From Betaproteobacteria bacterium (GTDB taxonomy: Bacteria > Pseudomonadota > Gammaproteobacteria > Burkholderiales > Rhodocyclaceae), in assembly GCA_009782565.1 (NCBI GenBank), contig WRIU01000001.1, positions 62,001 to 126,000 on the forward strand: DNA of 64,000 nucleotides, written 5' to 3'. The position numbers and the translations under genes are program-made. Of the stretch, positions 42,831-51,933 are shown piece by piece (positions within the stretch are counted from its first letter, which is position 1; each line of letters starts with the position of its first letter). The notes under the pieces were generated by a model. It saw only the letters and a list, made by a program, of their open reading frames with translations. It did not search any database and had not been told where the DNA came from.

Positions 42831-44294
42831 ATGAAAGCATCAGGCTTGTTTGTCGTTCTCTTCGTTTCTTCCGCCTTGTTTGGGTGCGGTTCCTCTTCTT
42901 TATCGCCAGCGGCGTCGATTGATCAGAAGCAGATCGACCATGCCGTCAGGCAGGCTGCCGAAGCAAACAATGTGGTTGGGGAGAGCGTGTTGCGCGACGG
43001 CGGGAAGGTTTCCCTGGCCGTGCGCTTGCAGGACGGGGATAAAGCGGCCGGAGAGTTGTATCTCCGGGTGGATTGCGCGAGCGGGCGCGTGGACTGGGTT
43101 TATGGCGATATCCTGGACAGAAAAGCGTCTCCCTCCAGAAAGGAAAGGCGTTACGCCAGTGGAACTTCACTCTATTCTCAGCCGCTTGCTTTGAGCGAAT
43201 CGACCGCTGGTGCGATCCATCGGTTGAATGCAGTCAAAAAAGCCTGTGAACGTACGCCCTCCTGGCGCGAGATTGCCTACAACAGGAAGAACGAGACGCA
43301 ACTTTTACTGGAAGTTTCGAGCCTACAGACACAAGCGGATGGCAGTGTGCGGTTTTGGGCGGCGGTCGATTATCCCTATCTCGCGCATATCCGGCAGTAC
43401 AAGGCTCCGTATGCCCGTCGAGCCGGGTTTTATCAAGTGGATTGCCAGAAACAGTCGTATTCCCTTCTCCATGTCTATTACCTGGATCAACAGCAGACGA
43501 TCACGGACGGCGGGATGCAGAGCCGGCCGCCTGTCCTGAGCATCCCGCAAGCTACCGGCGATTCCGCCACCTTGTTGTCGGCAATTTGCAGCCAGGAAAA
43601 TTTATCTCAAACCCTTTTGCCTCCTGAGCCGCGCGGAAAGCGTCTGCCGAATTTTTCCGCCTTGCCCGACCCGGATGCCAACATCGCTACCCAACTCGCG
43701 CAACGCAGGGTTGCTCCGCCTCGGCAGGTTCTCAAAACCCTGCGCGTTGAAGGAACCCGGTCGTTTTTGAGCGGCAGCGCGGCAGCCCGCTTGAACAAGC
43801 CCAGTTTCTTCCAGCAGGAAATCTTTGTCGAGCCAACGTCGATACCGGGCGTTTTTCACGTCACGTCGCAGGAAGGTGATAACAGGACGGAGCAGATGAG
43901 TTTTCTTGGCATGATACCCATCAGCCAGATGCTCTACAGCGCCGAAGAGCAGAACGTTTTCCAGGTTGACAGGCTGGAATTGCGGGGAGATTGGGAAAAG
44001 ATGCCCGTCTACGGCCAATTAGGGTATTGGCAACGTGTGCGGATCACGGATCTTATGACTAATCAATCCAACCGGGAGTCGGAAGTTATCTGCAAAGTCG
44101 CCCGCGAAATATCGGCCAGAGAATTGCATTCACAGCTTCAGGGCAAAGCAAAAGAACTGAAGTGCCATGTCGTTGGGGGCAAGATCGACGAAATCTCCAC
44201 CTTTTATTACCTGGAGGATTATGGGTTTAGTTTTGCCTTGGGGAGCGCGTCGACCAAGTATAGTCTGGACTCGCATGTGACCGAAGTTCGTTGA
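42831..44294 (+). CDS. Hypothetical outer-membrane lipoprotein
   Basis: A 487-residue protein with a lipoprotein signal peptide (MKASGLFVVLFVSSALFGC, lipobox LFGC). After it comes a surface-adhesin-E-like repeat pattern of about 120 residues (RDGGKVSLAVRL...YLRVDCASGRVDW; PSWREIAYNRKNETQLLLEVSSLQ) seen twice, with paired cysteines. I do not recognise a specific family. The ATG at 42831 is the one that begins the signal peptide. It stands alone between two terminator or promoter regions. Confidence 0.7.
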   Translation: MKASGLFVVLFVSSALFGCGSSSLSPAASIDQKQIDHAVRQAAEANNVVGESVLRDGGKVSLAVRLQDGDKAAGELYLRVDCASGRVDWVYGDILDRKASPSRKERRYASGTSLYSQPLALSESTAGAIHRLNAVKKACERTPSWREIAYNRKNETQLLLEVSSLQTQADGSVRFWAAVDYPYLAHIRQYKAPYARRAGFYQVDCQKQSYSLLHVYYLDQQQTITDGGMQSRPPVLSIPQATGDSATLLSAICSQENLSQTLLPPEPRGKRLPNFSALPDPDANIATQLAQRRVAPPRQVLKTLRVEGTRSFLSGSAAARLNKPSFFQQEIFVEPTSIPGVFHVTSQEGDNRTEQMSFLGMIPISQMLYSAEEQNVFQVDRLELRGDWEKMPVYGQLGYWQRVRITDLMTNQSNRESEVICKVAREISARELHSQLQGKAKELKCHVVGGKIDEISTFYYLEDYGFSFALGSASTKYSLDSHVTEVR

Positions 44295-44302
44295 AGCGTT
44301 GG

Positions 44303-44339
44303 TAAAAAAGCGAAGGGAAAGTGAATTCACTTTCCCTTC
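44303..44339. terminator. Strong palindromic terminator
   Basis: Perfect 28-nt palindrome GAAGGGAAAGTG-AATT-CACTTTCCCTTC (44312-44339) with a run of A on its left. As minus-strand RNA it ends in six U and would stop the PEP-CTERM transcript. It may also end the lipoprotein gene. Confidence 0.9.
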
Positions 44340-44383
44340 GGCTTTGAATCAAGTCTCACCGCCGTTGGCGGTGATTTACCCTA

Positions 44384-45775
44384 TCAGCTTTTCAGCAAAC
44401 GGCGGCGTTTCGCGGTTGCGCCGATCAGACCGAGACCCGCCAGCAGCATCGCCCAGGTTTCCGGTTCCGGTACAGCAGTGATGCTGCCGTATTGGAGGTC
44501 GCCAGAAAAGTAGTTGAATCCCGCTACGATGGCATAGGGATAGGCATAGGGATTGCTGCCGCCAAGAGCGGGAGCGTCATTAGCCCCCAATCCCAACATC
44601 CACGGAGTGACCGTTCCCACCATGAACGAAATGTTGTTGTATCCATCTGCGTTCCAGAAGGATGGATCAATATCCGACAAGTCAAGACTCATCGTGTATT
44701 GGCCGACAACGCCTTTGCCGACGCCAACTCCGTTAAGAATGACGTCACCGTAATCGCCGCCCGTCAGGTTGAGCAATGACTGGTCAATCTTGTTGCCGTT
44801 GATATAAACGTCACGGAAATCGCCCAAAACGCCGAATGATCCTTCAATCATCGTGTCGGTGCCATTGGCTGTGAATCCAACGGTGTATGCAAGCAGGTCG
44901 GCTCCGGTCAGAACGATGCCGTGCTGATTCCAGTCATCATAAACAATCTTCTCGCCATTGGTCTTTGCCCCTGACACGTTGCCATCGTAGGTAATATGTC
45001 CGGATGCGTCCATGTGGTATTGACCGGCTTCATCATAGTACAGCCCCGCAGATGCTCCGATCACACCTTTGCCGGTGTCGATGTACTTCAAACCGGCCTG
45101 GTAGCCAACGCCGTTTGAATTGATCGTCGACGACCCGTAAAGTTCGGCTGTCGTACCGTAGGACGTTCTGCCGTTGTAGTTCATTTCGATGCGACTGTCG
45201 ATATACCCGACTCGATTGTCTTTAATGGCATTCTTCAGAGCCCCTTCCAAACCACGTACTGTGTTTGCGTTGCCCCATTGCATTACGCTCAAGCTGTCCT
45301 TGTACCGTTCGGTTGCCGGGGTTGCACCGGTAGCAGTGTAATAAACTGTCCAATTGGCATCGCGGGTAATGTTCCAGTCAATGACGCCTGCGTACTTGGG
45401 GTTATAGAAGTTAACCCCGCGAGCCAGCTCTACCTCGCGTGTGCCTCGTTGCATAAGCGCATAGCCAGTATCGGGGTTAGCAACGATGCTGTTTTTAGAC
45501 ACATGCTCCGCCCCGTCCTGGGCGTTGTAGTAGACATAGAACGCATTGCCGAAAGTTTTTAAATCGTTTTTTGGGTCGAGTAGGCGGACGGCGTTGCCGT
45601 TCGTGTCAAACCCGTTTCCCAAAACGGCAGTTCCGGTAGACAGGTCAACCGATTGTGCGTTGACAGTTCCAGCTGCAAAAACCAGAAGAGAAGCGGATAG
45701 CATTCTCAGTCTTGGCGTAACAGTGGCGAGCGCTTTGTGATTGAAGCGACCACTGTCGACTCGTTTCTTTAACAT
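44384..45775 (-). CDS. PEP-CTERM sorting domain protein
   Basis: A 463-residue secreted protein. The signal peptide ends near FAAGTVNAQS. The middle is a long beta-rich, Asn/Gly/Thr-rich region with no Cys. The C-terminus reads VPEPETWAMLLAGLGLIGATAKRRRLLKS, the PEP motif, hydrophobic segment and basic tail that is cut by exosortase. Such proteins are exported with exopolysaccharide or holdfast material. The start is the ATG at 45775, five bases after GGAGG (an ATG at 45778 is too close). Exosortase itself is not in the window. Confidence 0.92.
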   Translation of the reverse strand: MLKKRVDSGRFNHKALATVTPRLRMLSASLLVFAAGTVNAQSVDLSTGTAVLGNGFDTNGNAVRLLDPKNDLKTFGNAFYVYYNAQDGAEHVSKNSIVANPDTGYALMQRGTREVELARGVNFYNPKYAGVIDWNITRDANWTVYYTATGATPATERYKDSLSVMQWGNANTVRGLEGALKNAIKDNRVGYIDSRIEMNYNGRTSYGTTAELYGSSTINSNGVGYQAGLKYIDTGKGVIGASAGLYYDEAGQYHMDASGHITYDGNVSGAKTNGEKIVYDDWNQHGIVLTGADLLAYTVGFTANGTDTMIEGSFGVLGDFRDVYINGNKIDQSLLNLTGGDYGDVILNGVGVGKGVVGQYTMSLDLSDIDPSFWNADGYNNISFMVGTVTPWMLGLGANDAPALGGSNPYAYPYAIVAGFNYFSGDLQYGSITAVPEPETWAMLLAGLGLIGATAKRRRLLKS

Positions 45776-46030
45776 CATGACCTCCTGTTTCCTTAAGAAA
45801 AGTAACAAACAACTTTCAACTGCATATACACACAACGTGTTAGCAATAATTATTCCAGTATTTGTAATATATTGATCTTATAGACTATTTTATATCGCAC
45901 TACGTATTATTACGAATCACCTGTAAAGAAAGCCGACACGGTACATACTTTGACGGCAAACGCGCGTTTGGCTTGAGCGGGCGGCATAGGCCAACCATGT
46001 ACGTTTGCAACGCCCAAGTCATGTTTAAGC
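45776..46030 (-). promoter_or_regulatory. AT-rich upstream region of the PEP-CTERM gene
   Basis: About 255 bp without a gene. It holds a sigma-54-type site at 45842-45857 (separate entry) and AT-rich stretches further upstream where an enhancer-binding activator could bind. Confidence 0.6.
45842..45857 (-). promoter_or_regulatory. Sigma-54-type promoter of the PEP-CTERM gene
   Basis: On the minus strand: TGG, eight bases, TTGCT (TGGAATAATTATTGCT), the -24/-12 spacing of sigma-54 promoters. It lies about 67 bp before the start codon. Exosortase systems often include a sigma-54 activator, which supports the call. Confidence 0.65.
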
Positions 46031-46067
46031 CCAAAACAAAGGCGGCGTAGCTTGCGCCACGCCGCCT
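46031..46067 (-). terminator. Terminator after the alcohol dehydrogenase gene
   Basis: AGGCGGCGT (46040-46048) pairs with ACGCCGCCT (46059-46067), loop of ten, followed on the minus strand by TTGTTTTGG. Confidence 0.8.
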
Positions 46068-46107
46068 GTTCCCCTCTTATATTGCTGCTATATGTTTTTT
46101 TGCCGCC

Positions 46108-47145
46108 TCAGGAACTGAGGATGACCTTGAGCGTCTTTTCCTGTGCGGCATTGCTGAAGACCCGGTAGGCTTCTTCGATCTGGTTGAGCGGGAAGCGGTG
46201 GGTGATCAGGCGGGTAGGATCGACCTTGCCGGATTGCACGGTCTTGAGCAGCATCGGCGTGGTGTTTGTGTTGACCAGGCCGGTACTGATGGTGACGTTC
46301 TGAATCCACAGGTTTTCCATGTGCAGGTCAACGCTCTTGCCATGTACGCCGACGTTTGCCAGCCGTGCGCCCGGTGCGAGGATGTTCTGGCAGACGTCGA
46401 AGGTGGCGGGGATGCCGACAGCTTCGATGGCGACGTCTACGCCCAAGCCGCCTGTCATTGCCTTGATCTGTTCGACGGCCTGATTCCCGCTGGCGCAAAC
46501 GGTATCGGTCGCGCCGAACTTCTTGGCAACTTCTAGCCGGTTGGCGTCGAGATCGACCATGATGATGCGCGCAGGGCTGTAGAACTGAGCGGTGAGTAGG
46601 GCTGCCATGCCGATCGGCCCAGCGCCGACGATGGCTACGACATCACCGGGGCCGACCTGACCGTTGAGCACGCCGATCTCGAAACCTGTGGGGAGAATGT
46701 CGCTTAACATCACGAGGGCTTCTTCGTCCGAACCAGCGGGAATTGGGTACAGGCTGTTGTCGGCATGCGGGGTGCGTACGAGTTCGGCTTGGGTGCCGTC
46801 GATGAGGTGGCCGAGAATCCAGCCGCCGTCGTCGCAGTGCGAATACATCTGGCGTTTGCAGTTCGGGCAACTGCCGCAGGATGTGATGCAGGAGATCAAT
46901 ACGCGGTCGCCTTTCTTGAAGTTTCGCACGGCGCTGCCGACCTGCTCGACCACGCCCACGCCTTCGTGCCCAAGCACACGGCCCGGTGTGACGGCGGGCA
47001 CATCTCCCTTGAGGATGTGCAGGTCGGTTCCGCAGATAGTGGTGTGGGTGATGCGGACGACGGCGTCCGTTGGTTTCTCAATGACAGGGTCCGCCTTTTC
47101 CGTCCAGGTTTTCTGGCCGGGGCCGCCATACAGTAATGCTTTCAT
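46108..47145 (-). CDS. Zinc-dependent alcohol dehydrogenase
   Basis: A 345-residue medium-chain dehydrogenase. Catalytic zinc ligands are Cys in TTICGTDLHI and His/Glu in LGHEGVGVV. The structural zinc cysteines are in TSCGSCPNCKRQMYSHC. The NAD-binding loop is VGAGPIGMAALL. It may oxidise or form short alcohols such as isopropanol or butanediol. The substrate cannot be read from sequence. A clear GGAGGAG precedes the ATG at 47145. Single-gene unit with its own terminator. Confidence 0.92.
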   Translation of the reverse strand: MKALLYGGPGQKTWTEKADPVIEKPTDAVVRITHTTICGTDLHILKGDVPAVTPGRVLGHEGVGVVEQVGSAVRNFKKGDRVLISCITSCGSCPNCKRQMYSHCDDGGWILGHLIDGTQAELVRTPHADNSLYPIPAGSDEEALVMLSDILPTGFEIGVLNGQVGPGDVVAIVGAGPIGMAALLTAQFYSPARIIMVDLDANRLEVAKKFGATDTVCASGNQAVEQIKAMTGGLGVDVAIEAVGIPATFDVCQNILAPGARLANVGVHGKSVDLHMENLWIQNVTISTGLVNTNTTPMLLKTVQSGKVDPTRLITHRFPLNQIEEAYRVFSNAAQEKTLKVILSS

Positions 47146-47193
47146 TAGTCTCCTCCGAGTCGTATGTTGTCGCTGAAACGCTGTTCAGCCGAA

Positions 47194-47221
47194 TAAAAAA
47201 ACCCACAATGTTAAATGGGTT
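47194..47221 (-). terminator. Terminator after rsgA
   Basis: On the minus strand AACCCA (47221-47216) pairs with TGGGTT (47205-47200) and continues into seven T. Confidence 0.75.
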
Positions 47222-47263
47222 ATTTTCTATAAGATATCATATCCTTTTTTGCTCTCAAGAGAA

Positions 47264-48217
47264 TTAGGAAAAATCAAATAAACCTTTAGGATTGGCGCGG
47301 CGCGCGGCGGCGATTTCATCGCGGATGAAGCGGTAGTGCTCGAAACGCCGCGCGGAGAGGTTTCCGTTTTCCACTGCGGCGCACAGCGCACAACCGGGTT
47401 CGGCGTCGTGGCGACAGTCTCGGAAACGGCATTGCCCAAGATAAGGGCGGAACTCGATGAAGGCGGCTTCCAGTGTGCCGGGATCGAGATGAGCCAGCCC
47501 GAACGCCTGTAAACCGGGACTGTCGATCAGCCAGCCTTCCCCGCGAGGGTAAAGCCGGGTAAGGGTGGTGGTGTGGCTTCCGCTGTCCAGCGCCGTGGAG
47601 ATTTCACCGACGGTCGCGGCGGCTTCGGGTACGAGGGTGTTGATGAGCGTAGATTTGCCCATGCCGGACTGGCCGACGAGCAGGACGCGCTCGCCCTGCA
47701 ACCAGGGTTCGAGCGCGTCCGCGCCGAGCAGGGCGGATAGTTCGATGACTGGATAACCGAGCGTGGCGAACACGGCCAGACGTTCGCGCGCGGCAGGTAG
47801 GCTGATGGTGAGATCGACCTTGTTGAGCGCGATGAGCGCCGGGATATTTTCGCTTTCCGCCGCCACGAGGCAACGCGACACGAGCAGATCGGAGAATCCC
47901 GGTTCGGTTGCGACGACGACGACAATCCGGCTCAGGTTGGCGGCGAGCCGTTTCTGACGGAAGGCGTCGGAGCGCCACAGCAGGTTACGGCGCGGATACC
48001 GGGCTTCGATGACTCCCAAGCCCTCGCCCGCAGGCGCGATGCCGACTTCGTCGCCGCAGGCGTAATCATTCTTTTTGCCCCGCGTGTGGCAGCGCAGGAT
48101 GCCGCTAATGGTGCGGACTTCAAAATGGCGGCCAAATGCGGCAACGACAGTTCCGGGGGTAAGTGCCCGTGCATTTTCTGACGGCAGGGAAGGGGGGGAG
48201 CGTCGGGGATGTGCCAA
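47264..48217 (-). CDS. rsgA: Ribosome small subunit-dependent GTPase RsgA
   Basis: A 317-residue circularly permuted GTPase that aids late maturation of the 30S subunit. An N-terminal OB-fold (ALTPGTVVAAFGRHFEVRT) is followed by GTPase motifs in permuted order: NKVD, then GQSGMGKST, then DSPG. The C-terminal zinc knuckle is CRFRDCRHDAEPGC. The start is the ATG at 48217. Divergent from hemA. Confidence 0.95.
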   Translation of the reverse strand: MAHPRRSPPSLPSENARALTPGTVVAAFGRHFEVRTISGILRCHTRGKKNDYACGDEVGIAPAGEGLGVIEARYPRRNLLWRSDAFRQKRLAANLSRIVVVVATEPGFSDLLVSRCLVAAESENIPALIALNKVDLTISLPAARERLAVFATLGYPVIELSALLGADALEPWLQGERVLLVGQSGMGKSTLINTLVPEAAATVGEISTALDSGSHTTTLTRLYPRGEGWLIDSPGLQAFGLAHLDPGTLEAAFIEFRPYLGQCRFRDCRHDAEPGCALCAAVENGNLSARRFEHYRFIRDEIAAARRANPKGLFDFS

Positions 48218-48519
48218 ATCTGTTGCCTGTGTGTTTTTGAAGGGATGTTTCGTCCACGTCCAGCCAGGGAGCGGGTGTCTTCAAACCGGGAGAACGGGCG
48301 GATCGAATCTGCACAGAATGTTATCACCGACAATTTGCTGCTTGATTGCCTGAAACGGCACGGCGATTCGTGAGGCTTTTGTGAGCCGTGACCCGCTTCG
48401 TTGTGGGATTGCTGCAAAATCGTGATGGAAATCAGCGTTTTGCCGTACTGAAACCGGCGTCAAGCTGTTACGTGATACGATGCGCTCCGCCAGTCTCGTC
48501 TTCACTACGGCAACCCTGC
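48218..48519. promoter_or_regulatory. Divergent promoter region of rsgA and hemA
   Basis: A 302-bp gap. No separate gene is convincing. The hemA frame is open upstream to 48388 but the family start is at 48520. It contains promoters for both genes. I could not single out boxes. Confidence 0.4.
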
Positions 48520-49770
48520 ATGCAGCTTTACGCCCTCGGCCTGAACCATCACACCGCGCCGCTTGCCATCCGCGAGCGGGTCGCGTTCGGGTCGGGCTGC
48601 CTGAACCGCGCCCTGCACGAACTGGCGGACGGGCAAGCCGTGCGCGAGGCCGCCATACTTTCCACCTGTAACCGCACTGAACTCTACATCACGGGACAGG
48701 AGCCCCGGCACGCTGTCGACTGGCTCGCGCGCTTCCACAGCCTGCCTCTCGGCGAAATTTCCCCCTACCTCTACTCCCACCCGGAGCGCGAAGCCGTGCG
48801 CCACGTATTTCGCGTCGCAAGCGGGCTGGACTCGATGGTACTGGGCGAACCGCAAATCCTCGGACAAGTGAAAGACGCCGCGCGGCAGGCCGAAGAAGCG
48901 GGCACGCTCGGCGTGCTCCTGCACAGGCTTTTCCAGAACACCTTTGCGGTAGCCAAGGAAGTGCGCTCCACCACCGCGATTGGCGCGAACATCGTCTCGA
49001 TGGCCGCTGCCGCCGTGCGTCTGGCAGAGCGGATTTTCGGGCAAATCAACGACCTGCGCGTCCTTTTCATCGGCGCGGGCGAAATGATCGAACTGTGCGC
49101 CGCCCATTTTGCTGGAGCCAATCCACGCGCCATTGCCATTGCCAATCGCACCGAAGAGCGGGCGCAGGTGTTGGCCGGGCGCTTTAATGCCCGAGCCATG
49201 AAAATCGAAGCCATCGACAAGGCGCTTCCGGAGTTCGATGTCGTCGTTTCCTGTACCGCCGCACCGCTGCCCATCGTTGGGCTCGGCATGGCCGAACGCG
49301 CGGTCAAAGCGCGGCGGCACCGTCCGATTGTCATGGTCGACCTTGCCGTGCCGCGTGATGTCGAACCCGAAGTCGGCGAGCTTGACGACGTATTTCTTTA
49401 CACCGTCGACGATCTCGCCCAACTCGTCGAAGCCGGTCTGGAATCGCGCCAGCAAGCCGTCATCGAAGCCGAAGGCATCATCGATACGCGCGTCGATGGC
49501 TTCCTGCACTGGATGCAGGCGCGCGATGCCGTTCCCGTCATCCGCACCCTGCGTCAGCATGCCGAAGCCGTGCGCGAAGCCGAACTGGAACGTGCGCTCA
49601 AACTGCTCGCGCGCGGCAACGATCCCGCCAAGGCGCTCGAAGCCCTCTCGCACGGCATCACCAACAAATTGATGCACGGGCCGACGCACTTTCTCAATCA
49701 AGCTGAAGGCGAACATCACGCCGAAGCTGGAGAACTCGTCCGCCGCCTCTTCGACCTGCCCGATGCTTGA
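48520..49770 (+). CDS. hemA: Glutamyl-tRNA reductase
   Basis: A 416-residue enzyme that reduces glutamyl-tRNA to glutamate-1-semialdehyde, the first step of haem synthesis by the C5 path. Start [21 protein letters not shown], catalytic Cys in [15 protein letters not shown] loop FIGAGEMIE and the C-terminal dimerisation helix. Typical length (about 420). The ATG at 48520 is chosen because it begins the conserved GLNHHTAP segment. Followed by prfA (21-bp gap), the usual order. Confidence 0.97.
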   Translation: MQLYALGLNHHTAPLAIRERVAFGSGCLNRALHELADGQAVREAAILSTCNRTELYITGQEPRHAVDWLARFHSLPLGEISPYLYSHPEREAVRHVFRVASGLDSMVLGEPQILGQVKDAARQAEEAGTLGVLLHRLFQNTFAVAKEVRSTTAIGANIVSMAAAAVRLAERIFGQINDLRVLFIGAGEMIELCAAHFAGANPRAIAIANRTEERAQVLAGRFNARAMKIEAIDKALPEFDVVVSCTAAPLPIVGLGMAERAVKARRHRPIVMVDLAVPRDVEPEVGELDDVFLYTVDDLAQLVEAGLESRQQAVIEAEGIIDTRVDGFLHWMQARDAVPVIRTLRQHAEAVREAELERALKLLARGNDPAKALEALSHGITNKLMHGPTHFLNQAEGEHHAEAGELVRRLFDLPDA

Positions 49771-49791
49771 ACGGGGCAGTTACGGAGAAAA

Positions 49792-50874
49792 ATGAAACAA
49801 AGCATCCGTGACCGGCTCGACCGGCTCCTCGACCGCCTCGGCGAACTCGACCGCGAACTGGGCGAAGCCGATACCGCGCGGGATATGAACCGCTTTCGCG
49901 AACTCGCGCGCGAGCGCGCTGAAATCGAGCCTATTACCATCCTCATCCGCGACTTGCGTCAGGCTGAAGCCGATTGCGCGACTGCCCGTGAACTCCTTGA
50001 AGACCCTGAAATGCGCGAATTGGGCGAGGCCGAACTGAGCGAAGGCCAGCGCCGGTGCTCTGAACTCGAAGACGCCCTGCAATGCGCGCTCCTGCCCCGC
50101 GACCCCAACGACGGGCGCAATCTTTTCCTCGAAATTCGCGCGGGCACAGGCGGCGAAGAAGCCGCCCTCTTCGCCGCCGACCTGTTGCGCCTCTACACTC
50201 GCCACGCCGAACGCCAGCGCTGGAAAGTCGAAATCATCTCTGCCAGCGAATCCGACCTCGGCGGCTACCGCGAAGTCATTACCCGGATCATGGGCGCGGG
50301 AGCCTGGTCGCGCCTTAAATTCGAGTCCGGTGGGCATCGTGTGCAACGTATTCCCGCCACCGAAACCCAGGGGCGCATCCACACCTCGGCCTGTACGGTG
50401 GCCGTCATGCCCGAAGCCGACGAACTCGAAGCCCTCCAGCTCAACCCCGCCGAGCTTCGCATTGACACCTTCCGCGCTTCTGGCGCGGGTGGGCAACACA
50501 TCAACAAAACCGACTCCGCCGTGCGCGTCACCCACCTGCCGACCGGGCTTGTCGTCGAATGTCAGGCCGAACGCAGCCAGCACAGCAACAAGGCACGCGC
50601 GATGGCCGTACTTGCCGCGCGGCTGAACGATGCGCGCGCGCGCGAGCAACAGGCGCGCGATGCCGCCACCCGGCGGGGCCTTATCGGCAGCGGCGACCGC
50701 TCCGAGCGCATCCGCACCTACAATTTCCCGCAGGGCAGGGTGACGGATCACCGGATCAACCTCACCCTTTACCGGCTCGATGCCGTCATGGATGGCGAAC
50801 TCGATGAGATCATCGACGCCCTCACCCTCGAACACCAGTCCGAACAATTGGCCGCGCTGGCGGAAGAAGCATGA
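49792..50874 (+). CDS. prfA: Peptide chain release factor 1
   Basis: A 360-residue class I release factor that reads UAA and UAG. The GGQ motif is in [19 protein letters not shown] and the codon-recognition region holds the PAT-type tripeptide ([13 protein letters not shown]). A GGAGAAAA site precedes the ATG. It overlaps prmC by 4 bp. Confidence 0.98.
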   Translation: MKQSIRDRLDRLLDRLGELDRELGEADTARDMNRFRELARERAEIEPITILIRDLRQAEADCATARELLEDPEMRELGEAELSEGQRRCSELEDALQCALLPRDPNDGRNLFLEIRAGTGGEEAALFAADLLRLYTRHAERQRWKVEIISASESDLGGYREVITRIMGAGAWSRLKFESGGHRVQRIPATETQGRIHTSACTVAVMPEADELEALQLNPAELRIDTFRASGAGGQHINKTDSAVRVTHLPTGLVVECQAERSQHSNKARAMAVLAARLNDARAREQQARDAATRRGLIGSGDRSERIRTYNFPQGRVTDHRINLTLYRLDAVMDGELDEIIDALTLEHQSEQLAALAEEA

Positions 50875-51713
50875 GCGCGCCGTCGACGGAGACCAGTATT
50901 GCCGAGGCGTTGGCCTGGGCGCGAAAACGCATCCAACCGCTTGAAGCCCGTCTGCTCCTGCGGCATGTCTGCCGCACCTCCGCTGCCCATCTTGCCGCCA
51001 GACCGGAAGAAACCCTGCCCCTTGCCCAATGGGAAGCTTTTCAGCGCCTCATCGAGCATCGCGTTGCGGGCGAACCCATTGCCTACCTGACCGGCGAGCG
51101 CGAATTCTATGGGCGCGCTTTCTTCGTCAACGCCTCCGTCCTCATTCCCCGCCCGGAAACCGAACTGCTCATTGAACTGGCCGTCGCCCATTTTTCCGCT
51201 GTTCCCCGTCCAAGAGTGCTCGACCTCGGAACCGGCTCCGGCATCCTTGCCATCACCCTCGCGCTGGAACTCGATCATCCCGTGATTACTGCCACCGACA
51301 TCTCCCGCGATGCCCTGGCCGTGGCCACCGCCAACGCCCTGCGGCTCGGTGTGGGAATCACCTTCCTCTGGAGCGACTGGTATGCGCTGCTCAAGCGCGA
51401 AGACCGTTTCCGGCTCATCGTCGCCAATCCTCCCTACATTGTCGAAGACGACCCTCATCTCGCCCAGGGCGACCTGCGGTTCGAGCCGCGCGCCGCGCTC
51501 GCCTCAGGCCGGGACGGGCTGCGCGCCCTCACCGCCATCATCGCGGGCGCGGGTCGCCACCTCGAAGATGGCGGCTGGCTTTTTCTGGAGCACGGCTACA
51601 ACCAAGCCGCCGCCGTGCGTGGCCTGTTGGCCGACGCGGGTTTTGCCGACATTGCCTCATGGAAAGACATGGCCGGCATCGAGCGCGTTTCCGCCGGTCG
51701 CTGGACAGGGTGA
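50871..51713 (+). CDS. prmC: Release factor glutamine methyltransferase PrmC
   Basis: A 280-residue SAM-dependent enzyme that methylates the Gln of the GGQ motif in release factors. SAM-binding [17 protein letters not shown], the catalytic NPPYI and the preceding PRPETELL are all present. Its overlap with prfA links substrate and enzyme in one transcript. Confidence 0.97.
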   Translation: MSAPSTETSIAEALAWARKRIQPLEARLLLRHVCRTSAAHLAARPEETLPLAQWEAFQRLIEHRVAGEPIAYLTGEREFYGRAFFVNASVLIPRPETELLIELAVAHFSAVPRPRVLDLGTGSGILAITLALELDHPVITATDISRDALAVATANALRLGVGITFLWSDWYALLKREDRFRLIVANPPYIVEDDPHLAQGDLRFEPRAALASGRDGLRALTAIIAGAGRHLEDGGWLFLEHGYNQAAAVRGLLADAGFADIASWKDMAGIERVSAGRWTG

Positions 51714-51741
51714 ACCCCGTCCGGGTATAGTTCCCCCCCTT

Positions 51742-51817
51742 GCCGGTGTAGCTCAGTTGGTAGAGCAGCGCATTCGTAATGCGAAGGTCGACAGTTCGAG
51801 TCCGTCCATCGGCACCA
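51742..51817 (+). tRNA. tRNA-Thr (CGT)
   Basis: A 76-nt cloverleaf with encoded CCA. The acceptor GCCGGTG pairs with CATCGGC, and anticodon CGT lies in ATTCGTAAT. It is placed 28 bp after prmC and followed by a terminator at 51826-51855. Confidence 0.96.
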
Positions 51818-51825
51818 CGAAATAG

Positions 51826-51855
51826 AGGGTTTAGTGAATAATCGCTAAACCCTTT
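51826..51855 (+). terminator. Terminator after tRNA-Thr
   Basis: AGGGTTTAG (51826-51834) pairs with CTAAACCCT (51845-51853), followed by a short T-run. Confidence 0.8.
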
Positions 51856-51933
51856 CCTTTTCAGTGTGACCAGAAGATGACGCAACAGCTTCTGACGCCT
51901 CATCAGAGCCAGTATGTTGTCTGGCTTTTATAA

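Noticed and set aside
48505..49719. 404-codon minus-strand frame opposite hemA
   Set aside because: Antisense shadow. hemA is certain.
49780..50847. 355-codon minus-strand frame opposite prfA
   Set aside because: Antisense shadow. prfA contains GGQ.
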